Shown: positions 8,417-16,385 of the stretch, one piece after another
How positions within the stretch are numbered: the stretch's first letter is position 1
Layout of the letters: each line of letters begins with the position of its first letter
Origin: DAOUBA01 sp034432855
GTDB lineage: Bacteria; Chloroflexota; Anaerolineae; B4-G1
Reading direction: 5' to 3'
DNA length: 64,000 nucleotides
Assembly: GCA_034432855.1 (NCBI GenBank)
Contig: DAOUBA010000058.1
Coordinates: 1-64,000 of the forward strand
Position numbers and translations under genes: made by a program
The notes under the pieces: model-generated
The model's database searches: none
What the model saw: only the letters and a program-made list of their open reading frames with translations
Told to the model about the DNA's origin: nothing

Positions 8417-10909
8417 CTACGAGCCATTTTTGAGAGCGAGCGGTAGATAAACCCGAAAGATGTCTTTTACGACATAAAACATTTTCGGTGGCGTCTCCGT
8501 GCCGTTCGGCGGCGGGGCCGGATCGTAAACCGTCACCGGGAAACTGCCCACCGTGCTCACGTCGGCGGCCCTGATGGTGGCCCTCAAGCGCGTGCTGCTG
8601 ACAAAAGTGGTCGGACGGTCGCTGCCGTTCCAGCGCACCACGCTATTGGCCGTAAAGCCGGCGCCGTCCACGGTCAGAGTGAAATCGGCCGCCTCGTCCA
8701 CGTCGAAAAAGGACGGGTTAATGCTCAACAACGTGAGCGGGGCCGGGCCGTTGTCCACCAGGATTTTGGACGTAAATGGCGCAAGGGTCAGGCTGCCGAT
8801 CACGGTGTTTTGATCCAGGTCCAGATATTGCCGGTCGCCCAGGTTGATGACTATTGCCGTCTTGCTGGCGTTGTAAAATATCTTGCCGCGCGAGGGCTCG
8901 CCCTGAGGTTGGGTAAACCAGTTGGTCTTGGAGTGGGCCTCCAGGCCGCTGAACGCCTTCCAGCCGGAGAACGTGTAGCGCGTCCAGGAGGGGCCATAGG
9001 CGATGTGATTGTTCACGTAGGGGTGAAACAGGTAGTTATAGTCCGAGGACACCCAGTTGCTGAGACTGCGCGAGTATATCGTCCAGGCCTTGCTGTTCAG
9101 CCCAAAGAGGATGTTGTTGGCTACGGTCGCGCGGGTCTCGTCGCCACCCAGGCTGATGTGCGCGGCGTACTCGGTGCCGTAGGAGGCATTGTACACCGTA
9201 TTGCCGACGATGGTGCCGGTCGAGCGCTGGTAGTTGATGCCGGTGATTGTCGTGCTGATGACGGTGTTGCCACGCGCCTCCACATCACGGGAATAGTGGT
9301 CTACGTACAGCCCCATCCCAAAGGCCGCGCGCGAGGGATGACAGCCGTCCACGTTGCCGGGGATGTCCACGATGATGTTGTTGAGCAATCGGACGTTGTA
9401 CACTTCGGTCGCCGAGAGGTTGTCGGTGCCGAACGTCCTGACGCCGCCGCAGTCGGCTTTGGAATAGCAGGACTGGGTGATGAAATTCTTTTCCAGCGTC
9501 GTGTCGTGGCCGAACACATCTACGCCGTTGTAGCCGATCCGCTCCAGACGATTGTAGCGCAGCGTGTTGCCATAGCCGGAATCGCGTGGGTCATATGTCC
9601 TGATCCGAATTCCGTCGCCGTTCTCGGTGCACTCGTCGCTGGTCTGGCCGCAGCCCATGCCGGATTTGCCCAGATTCTGGATGAGCGCGATGTTGCGGAT
9701 GACATTATCCTCGAAGGTGGATTCGGCGAAATAGCCGGTGATGCCGAAATGGTTGGCCCCATCAATGAGGTTGTTCGTGAACGTCATATGATGTCCACCG
9801 CGCAACCCCTTGCGACCGTCGGAGGGCCGCTCCAGCCAACTGCTCAGCCGGACGCCGGCGGAATTCACGTCGCGGATGGTGACGTTGCGCACCGTGATGT
9901 GATGATAGATATCTCGGCTCATCCCGCCCGGCGTGCCGATGCCGTGATTGAACCAGTTCTTGATCTCGAGATTGTCAATGATGATATAGGCGGTTTCCGA
10001 GCCGTCGCTGAGCATGATGCCCCCATCCCTGATCCGGTTGGGGTCGGGGTCGGTCGCGAACACCACCGACCCTTCGATGTTGGCCGGCGTGCCCGAGTCC
10101 GAATACAGGTAGACCCGCCGCGTTCCGGCGTCATAGTACCACTCGCCGTCCCGGTCCAGCGTGGCCAGATGGTTGTTGATGAAATACCCCCAGCCGATAC
10201 AATCGCCCCAACTGGAGATCAGGCAGGACAATCCTTTGTTCAGCGTCAGCGTGGTGCCGCTGGAGCCGGTGACCTGGCGTTCGAGCATGGACCAGCGGAT
10301 GTTCTTGATGTGCACGATGGCGCCGGTCCAGTTTATGCCGGACGGCAGTTCGTTGTCTACAATCTGGTTGCTGCCGGCGCTGTGGCTGTCCACGAACGAA
10401 TAGCCGCCGTTGGCCGTGCCCAGGTTGGGCCAGCGGCCCAGCGTCAAGCGTTGACCATTGCGGAACAACTGGTTGATGCCCAGCGGGAACGCGCTCTCCG
10501 GCACGCTGGCCCAGTAGATTTTGCCCGAGTAGACGGCCCAGCCGGTGATCGGCAGCGAACCGGAGAGGATCGGTTTATTGGCGCATCCCGCCGGGTACGA
10601 GCCGAAAGTGATCGGGGCGTCTGCCGTGCCCGCCCATTTGATGACCAGTTGCTCGGCCCGCCAGGTGTCGCCGCACTTGAACAGCACCCGGTCGCCGGGC
10701 TGGAGGTTCAGCGAGTTGATCTTGGCAATGGTCTTGAACGGCGTTGACTCGGACCGGCCGTTGTTGCTATCGCTGCCGCCCGAACTGGAGACGTAATAGG
10801 TCGTCCCGCCAGCCCGCACAGGCCGGACCGGCATGATGGCGGCGAGCAGGGCCAGCGAGATGACAAACCGGAGGGGAAATCCCAAAATAGAAAAAACGGT
10901 CTTGTTCAT
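8417..10909 (-). CDS. Secreted right-handed beta-helix protein with IPT/TIG domain and YLPL tail
   Basis: ATG 10909 is preferred (MNKTVFSILGFPLRFVISLA, a signal peptide) because GAGGT lies seven bases upstream; five extra in-frame codons precede it. The protein has about 830 residues. TTYYVSSSGGSDSNNGRS and FKTIAKINSLNLQPGDRV mark a beta-helix N-cap. Repeated turns such as NVTIRDVNSAGVRLS, RYNRLERIGYNGVDVFGHD and LLNNIIVDIPG fill the middle. Residues about 725-810 form an IPT/TIG-like domain (INPSFFDVDEAADFTLTVDG, VVRWNGSDRPTTFV). The end is FRVYLPLALKNGS. Architecture fits a chondroitinase/alginate-lyase or similar exported beta-helix enzyme; no family-specific catalytic residues were assigned. 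It is the upstream member of the secreted-protein run. Confidence 0.87.
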   Translation of the reverse strand: MNKTVFSILGFPLRFVISLALLAAIMPVRPVRAGGTTYYVSSSGGSDSNNGRSESTPFKTIAKINSLNLQPGDRVLFKCGDTWRAEQLVIKWAGTADAPITFGSYPAGCANKPILSGSLPITGWAVYSGKIYWASVPESAFPLGINQLFRNGQRLTLGRWPNLGTANGGYSFVDSHSAGSNQIVDNELPSGINWTGAIVHIKNIRWSMLERQVTGSSGTTLTLNKGLSCLISSWGDCIGWGYFINNHLATLDRDGEWYYDAGTRRVYLYSDSGTPANIEGSVVFATDPDPNRIRDGGIMLSDGSETAYIIIDNLEIKNWFNHGIGTPGGMSRDIYHHITVRNVTIRDVNSAGVRLSSWLERPSDGRKGLRGGHHMTFTNNLIDGANHFGITGYFAESTFEDNVIRNIALIQNLGKSGMGCGQTSDECTENGDGIRIRTYDPRDSGYGNTLRYNRLERIGYNGVDVFGHDTTLEKNFITQSCYSKADCGGVRTFGTDNLSATEVYNVRLLNNIIVDIPGNVDGCHPSRAAFGMGLYVDHYSRDVEARGNTVISTTITGINYQRSTGTIVGNTVYNASYGTEYAAHISLGGDETRATVANNILFGLNSKAWTIYSRSLSNWVSSDYNYLFHPYVNNHIAYGPSWTRYTFSGWKAFSGLEAHSKTNWFTQPQGEPSRGKIFYNASKTAIVINLGDRQYLDLDQNTVIGSLTLAPFTSKILVDNGPAPLTLLSINPSFFDVDEAADFTLTVDGAGFTANSVVRWNGSDRPTTFVSSTRLRATIRAADVSTVGSFPVTVYDPAPPPNGTETPPKMFYVVKDIFRVYLPLALKNGS

Positions 10910-10970
10910 AGCCACCTCACGCATAAGGTCGTGAACTCGATCTGGGATAAGGTTCTCCCCCAGTTTTCGG

Positions 10971-11097
10971 TCAGCGCCCCCGCAACACCAGCGGCAGGTA
11001 CACGAACCGGTCCGTCGGCATCACCCGCACCGTGTCGGTGAGAAACGGCGTGCTGTTCACCATCGCGTTGAGGGTGACGGTGTACCAGACGTAGTTG
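10971..11097 (-). pseudogene. Truncated FN3-like/YLPL C-terminal module
   Basis: On the minus strand this reads NYVWYTVTLNAMVNSTPF, LTDTVRVMPTDRFVYLPLV and LRGR, then a stop. That is the last 40 or so residues of the module found complete at the ends of the genes at 3136 and 5463. The match stops abruptly at about 11097; sequence upstream of the break (to 11142) is unrelated and runs into the end of the IclR gene. No start codon or ribosome binding site belongs to it. It is a remnant of a further secreted protein whose body was lost, which marks a rearrangement junction. Confidence 0.8.
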
Positions 11098-11142
11098 CGT
11101 AGGAATGGCTGAATAGTTACCTTGTTCCTTCAATATCTCCGA

Positions 11143-11910
11143 TTACTGCAACAAACAGCCCAAACGTTTCGAGATTTCGCAGGCGTGCCTCATCACCACC
11201 TCGCCTAGATGGGGAAGCGTCTCGACGGTCAGCCGGGTTGCCGGCCCCGAAATGCCCAGCGAGGCCAGCACCGTCCCGTCGTACCCCCGGATGGGCGCCG
11301 CGATGCATCTGACGCCCGGATAGAGTTCCTCGTCGTCCACTGCATACCCCTGGGCGCGAATCTGCTGGCAGTGGGTCCGGAACCGGTCGGGATCGGTGAT
11401 CGTGGCGGGGGTGTAGCGCCGAAAATCCAGCCGCTCGATCACCGCTTCGCACTCCTCATCGGGCAAAAAGGCCACCAACGCCTTGCCGACCGCCGTACAG
11501 TGAATCGGCTCCCGCTGGCCGATCTCCGTGTTGACGCTCACTACTTCCGGACTGATCTCCTGGGCGATATAGACTACCTGGTTCTCCATCCGCATGGCCA
11601 GATGGACCGTCTCCCGAGTCTCTTGCAACAATTTCTTCATAGCCGGGCGTGCCTGAAGATAGACGTCGTTGTTGCCCAGAATCCGGCTGCTCAAGGCGAT
11701 CATTCTCGGACCAACCGTGTATTTTCTGGTCTCCGGGTCCTGCTCTACATACCCCCTGGTCCTCAGAATAGACAGCAGCCGATAGACCGTGCCCTTGTCC
11801 AGGCCCAGTGCCCTGGACAATTCGGAGACTCCCATCGCCCGACCGGCATCTGCCAGGGCCTCCAGTAACCTTGTTCCTTTTGCAAGGGAACCGGCACTCA
11901 CTTTGGTCAT
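11143..11910 (-). CDS. IclR-family transcriptional regulator
   Basis: A 255-residue protein when started at ATG 11910 (MTKVSAGSLAKGTRLLEALA); the frame is open upstream, but sequence before this Met is not IclR-like. Residues 8-60 form the winged helix-turn-helix (MGVSELSRALGLDKGTVYRL, then LRTRGYVEQDPETRKY). Residues about 75-250 are the IclR effector domain, with VHLAMRMENQVVYI, IHCTAVGKALVAFLPDEE, and C-terminal RCIAAPIRGYDG and LGISGPATRL. It is divergent from the four-gene catabolic operon starting at 12132, and its own consensus promoter overlaps that operon's control region. It therefore probably controls that operon and itself in response to a sugar-acid-like ligand. The ligand is unknown. 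Confidence 0.93.
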   Translation of the reverse strand: MTKVSAGSLAKGTRLLEALADAGRAMGVSELSRALGLDKGTVYRLLSILRTRGYVEQDPETRKYTVGPRMIALSSRILGNNDVYLQARPAMKKLLQETRETVHLAMRMENQVVYIAQEISPEVVSVNTEIGQREPIHCTAVGKALVAFLPDEECEAVIERLDFRRYTPATITDPDRFRTHCQQIRAQGYAVDDEELYPGVRCIAAPIRGYDGTVLASLGISGPATRLTVETLPHLGEVVMRHACEISKRLGCLLQ

Positions 11911-12009
11911 CGTCACGCCCCAGAAGGATTCTTGCTGCCGAGAGGGAGAGGAAAGCGCGATTCTGCAACGGCCACAGATCATACCGCAAGCCTCCTCACC
12001 CTCTCCCAG

Positions 12010-12038
12010 ATTATACAAATATGTTGTGCTATTGTCAA
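12010..12038 (-). promoter_or_regulatory. Sigma70-type promoter of the IclR gene
   Basis: On the minus strand TTGACA (12038-12033) and TATAAT (12015-12010) are separated by 17 bases, a perfect consensus pair. It points toward the IclR gene starting at 11910. Its -35 box lies only seven bases from the -35 box of the opposite promoter. Confidence 0.85.
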
Positions 12039-12061
12039 CGCTTTATTGACATTTGCAACAT
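12021..12061. promoter_or_regulatory. Imperfect palindrome between divergent promoters, candidate IclR operator
   Basis: ATGTTG at 12021-12026 faces CAACAT at 12056-12061, and TGTCAA at 12033-12038 faces TTGACA at 12046-12051. The inner pair is formed by the two -35 boxes themselves. A dimer bound here would block both promoters at once. The sequence does not match an IclR consensus I can recall precisely, so this is inferred from symmetry and position. Confidence 0.5.
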
Positions 12062-12074
12062 AAAGTTATATAAT
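12046..12074 (+). promoter_or_regulatory. Sigma70-type promoter of the TPP-enzyme/dehydratase operon
   Basis: TTGACA at 12046-12051 and TATAAT at 12069-12074 with a 17-base spacer form a perfect consensus promoter. It reads toward the gene starting at 12132, leaving a leader of about 50 bases. Confidence 0.87.
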
Positions 12075-12131
12075 TGTGAAACAAGATGCCCCACAATGAC
12101 GCTGCACGCACATCTCAAGAGAGGTTCCCCC

Positions 12132-13928
12132 ATGATATTGACCGGTGGCGAAATCGTCGTAGAGTTCCTTGTCCGTCATCGCATCCCCTATCTGGTGGGT
12201 ATCCCCGGCCACGGTTGCCTGGGCCTGGTGGATGCGCTGAGAAACTACCCGCAGCAAATCCAACTCCTTCAGGTTCGTCACGAACAGAGCGCCGTCCATC
12301 TGGCCGACGGCTATTACCGGGTCACCGGCACGCCCCTGGCTGTCTTGACTTCCATCGGCCCCGGCGCGATGAACACGGTGATCGGCGTGGCCTCTTGCTT
12401 TGTGGATTCCATTCCCGTGCTGGTGCTCACCGGCAACGCACACACCCACATGGCCGGACGCGGCGTGCTGCAAGAGATCGAGCGCCGGCATGATGCCGAT
12501 AGCCTCAGCGTGTTTGCGCCGATTGCCAAGCGTACATGGCGGCCCTCGCGGGTTGACCGACTGCCGGCCATCCTCCGGCGGGCCTTTATCGAGATGCTCG
12601 GCGGGCGGCGCGGCCCGGTCGTCGTTGACCTGCCGATGGATGTGCAATGCGACAGCGCCGAGGTGCGGGTGGAGGAACTGGCCAGCGTCCGCCCGCCGGG
12701 CTGCCCCATGCCCGACCCGACGTTGATCGAGCAGGCCGGGCGGCTGCTCCTGCAGGCGCAACGCCCCGTCCTGGTCGCCGGAGGAGGCGTCATCGCCGGC
12801 CATGCGTGGGACGAGTTGCGCGCGCTGGCCGAATTCCTCGGCGCGCCGGTGGTGACCACGATGATGGGCAAAGGGGCCTTTCCCGAAGACCATCCCCTTT
12901 CCGGATTTCACGGCGGCTCCAAAGGCACCACCTGCGGCAACGCGCTCACCGCCCGCGCCGACGTGCTCCTGGCCGTCGGCATGCGCTTTGCCGACGAGTC
13001 CACGTCTTCCTACCGGCATGGCGTGACCTATGCCATTCCCCCCACGCGGTTGATCCACGTTGACCTGGACCCTGCCGAGATCGGCAAAAATTACCCGGCC
13101 GAGGTGGGCATCGTGGCCGATGCCAGGGCCGCGCTGGCGGCGCTGTTGGAGTGGCTGAGAGCCAGTAGCGCCCCACGAGATTACCGCCGCAGCGCCTACT
13201 TCGCCGAAATTCAGCGCCTGCGGGAGGAATGGCTGGCCCGCGTGCGCGAACTCGCCACCTCCGATCACACCCCGGTCACCATCTCCCGCCTGATCGCCGA
13301 ACTGCGCGCTTTTCTCCGCCGGGATGCCATCGTCCTTACCTCGTCGGGGAACACCCAGGCCCAATGGTTCCAGGAAGCGATGGTCTATGAACCGCAGACC
13401 AACCTGACCACCGGGGGTTTTAGCACGATGGGCTGGACGCTGCCCGCCGCGTTGGGGGCCAAACTGGCTGCGCCGGAACGCCAGGTGGTCGGGCTGTTGG
13501 GCGACGGCGATTTCCTGATGACGGTGCAGGAACTGGCGACGGCGGTGCAGTACGACCTTCCCGTCGTCTATGTGGTGGCCAACAACGCCGGCTGGATCGC
13601 CATCCGCGACCTGCAGGCGGCCGTCTATGGGCCGGCGCGGGCAGCCGGCGCCGAGTTCCTCAAGGATGGACGCCCTATCTCGCCCGATCTGGCAGCCATC
13701 GCCCGCGGCTTTGGCTGCTACGCCGAACGCATCTCGGCGCCTGAGGAGGTGCGTCCGGCGTTGGAGCGGGCCTTTGCCTCCGGGCAACCGGCGGTGATCG
13801 AGGTGCTGGTCGAGCGGGACTATCCTCTCTCCGGCAGCCCGGCGGTGGGCTGGTGGGATGTGCCGGTGCCCACCTATCTGACCCAACAACGGGCCCGCTA
13901 TGAGCAGGAACGGGCCGAGGAACAATAA
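12132..13928 (+). CDS. Thiamine-diphosphate-dependent enzyme, acetolactate-synthase-like
   Basis: A 598-residue protein. ATG 12132 is chosen (MILTGGEIVVEFLVRHRIPY) because GAGAGGT precedes it and the family starts here, although the frame is open far upstream. All three TPP-enzyme domains are present: the N-terminal PYR domain with catalytic Glu51 (RHEQSAVHLADGY), the central domain (LVAGGGVIAGHAWDELRALA), and the C-terminal PP domain with GDGDF near 457 and NN near 483 as the Mg/TPP motif. The family includes acetolactate synthase, sulfoacetaldehyde acetyltransferase and oxo-acid lyases. Linkage to a sugar symporter and an IclR regulator argues for catabolism rather than branched-chain amino acid synthesis. 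The true reaction is unknown. Confidence 0.88.
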   Translation: MILTGGEIVVEFLVRHRIPYLVGIPGHGCLGLVDALRNYPQQIQLLQVRHEQSAVHLADGYYRVTGTPLAVLTSIGPGAMNTVIGVASCFVDSIPVLVLTGNAHTHMAGRGVLQEIERRHDADSLSVFAPIAKRTWRPSRVDRLPAILRRAFIEMLGGRRGPVVVDLPMDVQCDSAEVRVEELASVRPPGCPMPDPTLIEQAGRLLLQAQRPVLVAGGGVIAGHAWDELRALAEFLGAPVVTTMMGKGAFPEDHPLSGFHGGSKGTTCGNALTARADVLLAVGMRFADESTSSYRHGVTYAIPPTRLIHVDLDPAEIGKNYPAEVGIVADARAALAALLEWLRASSAPRDYRRSAYFAEIQRLREEWLARVRELATSDHTPVTISRLIAELRAFLRRDAIVLTSSGNTQAQWFQEAMVYEPQTNLTTGGFSTMGWTLPAALGAKLAAPERQVVGLLGDGDFLMTVQELATAVQYDLPVVYVVANNAGWIAIRDLQAAVYGPARAAGAEFLKDGRPISPDLAAIARGFGCYAERISAPEEVRPALERAFASGQPAVIEVLVERDYPLSGSPAVGWWDVPVPTYLTQQRARYEQERAEEQ

Positions 13929-13942
13929 CTTCAGGAGGAGGC

Positions 13943-15013
13943 ATGTCGCCGATTCGCGTGGCCATTGTGGGCTGTGGCCGAATTTCCGATTTGCACGCGC
14001 TGGGCTACCGTGACGTGGAAGGGGCGCGCATCGTTGCCGTGTGCGACACCAACCGCCGTCGCGCGCAGACGAAGGCCCGCGCATGGGGAGCGGAACGGGT
14101 CTACACCGATTACCGGCAGGTGCTGGATGACCCGGAGATAGATCTGGTGGAGTTGCTGGTGCCGCACGACCTGCACGCTCCGATGACCGTCGCCGCGTGT
14201 CGCGCCGGCAAGCACGTCTCGGTGCAAAAGCCGATGGCGCACACCGCTGCGGAGGCCGATCAGATGATCGCGGCGGCCCAAGAGACGGGGGTGGTGCTGC
14301 GGGTGTACGAGAATTTCGTCTTTTATCCACCGCACGTCCGGGCCAAGGAGATGATCGAGGCCGGCGAGATCGGCGAGCCGCAGATGATCCGCCTCCACGT
14401 GAGCACCGGCAGGAGCAAAACCGGCTGGAAGGTGCCGTTGAGCGCGTGGGCCTGGCGATTCGACGAGAAACGCTGTGGCGGCGGGCCGCTGGTTTTCGAC
14501 CACGGCTATCATCTGTTCTCGCTGGCCTATCACCTGATGGGGCCGGTGGAGCGAGTGGTGGCCTGGATTGACCGCTCGCCGGTCATGCCGACCAAATATC
14601 TCGACGCGCCGGCGGTGATGATGTTTCAGTTCAAAGCCCCCCGTCGCTATGGGGTGATGGACTTTGCCCACACGCCCGAGATGGTGATGGAGTCGCTCTA
14701 TTACAACGACGACGACCGGGTAGAGGTGATCGGCGAACGCGGCATCATCCTGGTCAACCGCTGCACGGCCAAAACGGTGGACCTGCCGCCGTTGATGCTC
14801 TTTCGGGACGGCAAAACCACCGCCATCCCCGTGGAACGCTTTGAATGGCACGACAGTTTTGTGGACTGCACCCGGCACCTGATCAAGGTGCTGAGCAGCG
14901 GCGGGCAGCCGGTGCTGGACGGGCCGACGGGCAAAGCGGTGCTCCAGTTTACCCTTGCTGCCCACATCTCGGCCCGCGAAGGCCGCGAAGTGCGCCCGGA
15001 CGAGGTACGTTGA
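13943..15013 (+). CDS. Gfo/Idh/MocA-family NAD(P)-dependent oxidoreductase
   Basis: A 356-residue protein behind AGGAGGAGGC, 14 bases after the TPP-enzyme gene. The N-terminal Rossmann fold shows VAIVGCGRISDLHALG (residues 6-21) and VAVCDTN. The family's E-K-P signature appears as QKP at 95-97, keeping the Lys that acts in catalysis. The C-terminal half is the usual beta-sheet substrate domain, with LVFDHGYHLFSLAYHLMG and a trailing FTLAAHISAREGREV. Members oxidise or epimerise sugars, inositols and sugar acids. Within this operon it probably oxidises or interconverts the imported substrate before dehydration. Confidence 0.9.
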   Translation: MSPIRVAIVGCGRISDLHALGYRDVEGARIVAVCDTNRRRAQTKARAWGAERVYTDYRQVLDDPEIDLVELLVPHDLHAPMTVAACRAGKHVSVQKPMAHTAAEADQMIAAAQETGVVLRVYENFVFYPPHVRAKEMIEAGEIGEPQMIRLHVSTGRSKTGWKVPLSAWAWRFDEKRCGGGPLVFDHGYHLFSLAYHLMGPVERVVAWIDRSPVMPTKYLDAPAVMMFQFKAPRRYGVMDFAHTPEMVMESLYYNDDDRVEVIGERGIILVNRCTAKTVDLPPLMLFRDGKTTAIPVERFEWHDSFVDCTRHLIKVLSSGGQPVLDGPTGKAVLQFTLAAHISAREGREVRPDEVR

Positions 15014-15029
15014 TGCCGAAAGGAGACGA

Positions 15030-16382
15030 ATGATGAACGAGCAGACGGAAAAACTCTCGGTCAAAACCAAACTGCTCTACGGCGTGGGCGATGTCGGCAA
15101 TGCCGTCGTCAACTCGGCCATTCAGTTCTTTCTGCTGGCTTTCTACACGGACGGCGCGCTCATTGCGGCGGGCTTAGCCAGCACCGCCCTCTGGGTAGCC
15201 AAGTTCTGGGATGCGGTCAACGATCCCTTGTTCGGCTGGATTTCCGACCGCACCACCTCGCGGTTTGGCAAGCGCCGCGTCTATATAATCTTTGGCGCCC
15301 TGCCACTGGCTATTTCCATCGCCTTGCTCTGGCGCGTGCCCCTCGGCCTATCCGAGTGGGGGTCTTTAATCTGGATTGCCCTGACCTTTGTGCTCTTCGA
15401 CACGTTGTGGACGCTGACCAACGTGCCCTACTATGCGCTGACCGCCGAGTTGACCGAGGACTATGACGAGCGTTCCAGCCTGACCGCCTTTCGTATGGTG
15501 CTCGGCGTGCCGGCGTACATCGTGGGCGCTGCCCTGACCCCCTTCCTGGTCGGCCTGTTCGCGGACAAACGGACGGGATACGGCGTGGTCGGCGTGGTCT
15601 ACGGCCTTCTGGCTGCCATTGTGCTGTGGATCGCGGCCGCCGGCATTCGCGAACGCCAACAGATCGCCGCGAGCAAGGCCGAAACGCCCCCGTTGCGCAC
15701 GTTTTTAGAAACCTTCCGCAACCGGCCGTTTGTGCGGCTGATTGTGGCCTTTTTGCTCGCCAACGTGGCCTTTGCGCTGATCAAGACGCTGCTCTACTAT
15801 TTCCTCACCTACCAACTGGACATGGAAAAGCAGGTGTCGGTGGTGATGTTCATCCTGTTGCTCCTGGTGGTTCTGTTTCTCTTTCCCTGGAAAAAATTGT
15901 CCGAGCGCCTCGACAAGGGGCCGGCTTACGCCCTGGGGCTGCTCATCGGCGGGGTGGCCATGGCGCTGACCTTTTTCCTGCCGCATCGGCCGACGCCCTG
16001 GGTGTACGTCATCGCGGTTTTGGCCGGCATCGGCTTTTCGGCGCAGTGGGTCTTTCCCTGGGCGATGGTGCCCGATGTGGTCGAGATTGACCGGCTGGAC
16101 ACCGGCGAGCATCGCGGGGGAATGTATTACGGGGTCTGGGGGCTGGCTACCAAACTGTCCGATGCGCTGGGCCTGGTCGCTGCCGGTTGGGTCTTGCAGC
16201 TCTCCGGTTATGTGCCCAACGTGGCGCAGAGCGCCAGCACGCTGTTGGGCATCCGCTTGTTCTTCGGGCCGGTTCCATTGCTCTTTATCCTCTTCTCGCT
16301 GCCGTTGTTGTTCCGGTATCCAATCACCCGCCGGAGTCACGCCGCGCTGTTGGCGAAACTCGAGACGGCCGGGAAGGAGTAA
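15030..16382 (+). CDS. GPH-family (glycoside-pentoside-hexuronide:cation) symporter
   Basis: About 450 residues with roughly 12 hydrophobic segments. Two ATGs lie in tandem at 15030 and 15033 behind AGGAG; the frame is open upstream but without signals. Family hallmarks are YGVGDVGNAVVNSAIQFFLL at the start, KFWDAVNDPLFGWISDRT in the first cytoplasmic loop, FGKRRVYIIFGALP, LWTLTNVPYYALTAELTED, and PWAMVPDVVEIDRLDTGEHR late in the protein. The family imports glycosides, pentoses or hexuronates with H+ or Na+ across the inner membrane. It stands between the oxidoreductase and dehydratase genes and is the likely uptake route for the operon's substrate. Confidence 0.92.
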   Translation: MMNEQTEKLSVKTKLLYGVGDVGNAVVNSAIQFFLLAFYTDGALIAAGLASTALWVAKFWDAVNDPLFGWISDRTTSRFGKRRVYIIFGALPLAISIALLWRVPLGLSEWGSLIWIALTFVLFDTLWTLTNVPYYALTAELTEDYDERSSLTAFRMVLGVPAYIVGAALTPFLVGLFADKRTGYGVVGVVYGLLAAIVLWIAAAGIRERQQIAASKAETPPLRTFLETFRNRPFVRLIVAFLLANVAFALIKTLLYYFLTYQLDMEKQVSVVMFILLLLVVLFLFPWKKLSERLDKGPAYALGLLIGGVAMALTFFLPHRPTPWVYVIAVLAGIGFSAQWVFPWAMVPDVVEIDRLDTGEHRGGMYYGVWGLATKLSDALGLVAAGWVLQLSGYVPNVAQSASTLLGIRLFFGPVPLLFILFSLPLLFRYPITRRSHAALLAKLETAGKE

Positions 16383-16385
16383 CGG

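Noticed and set aside
8810..10747. Open plus-strand frame of 645 codons
   Set aside because: Antisense to the beta-helix gene at 8417-10909, which has a signal peptide, clear repeats and start signals. The plus frame shows no domain.
12066..14330. Open minus-strand frame of 754 codons
   Set aside because: It lies antisense to the TPP-enzyme and oxidoreductase genes, is rich in Arg, His, Gly and Pro without a fold pattern, and has no ribosome binding site. It is an artefact of high GC.
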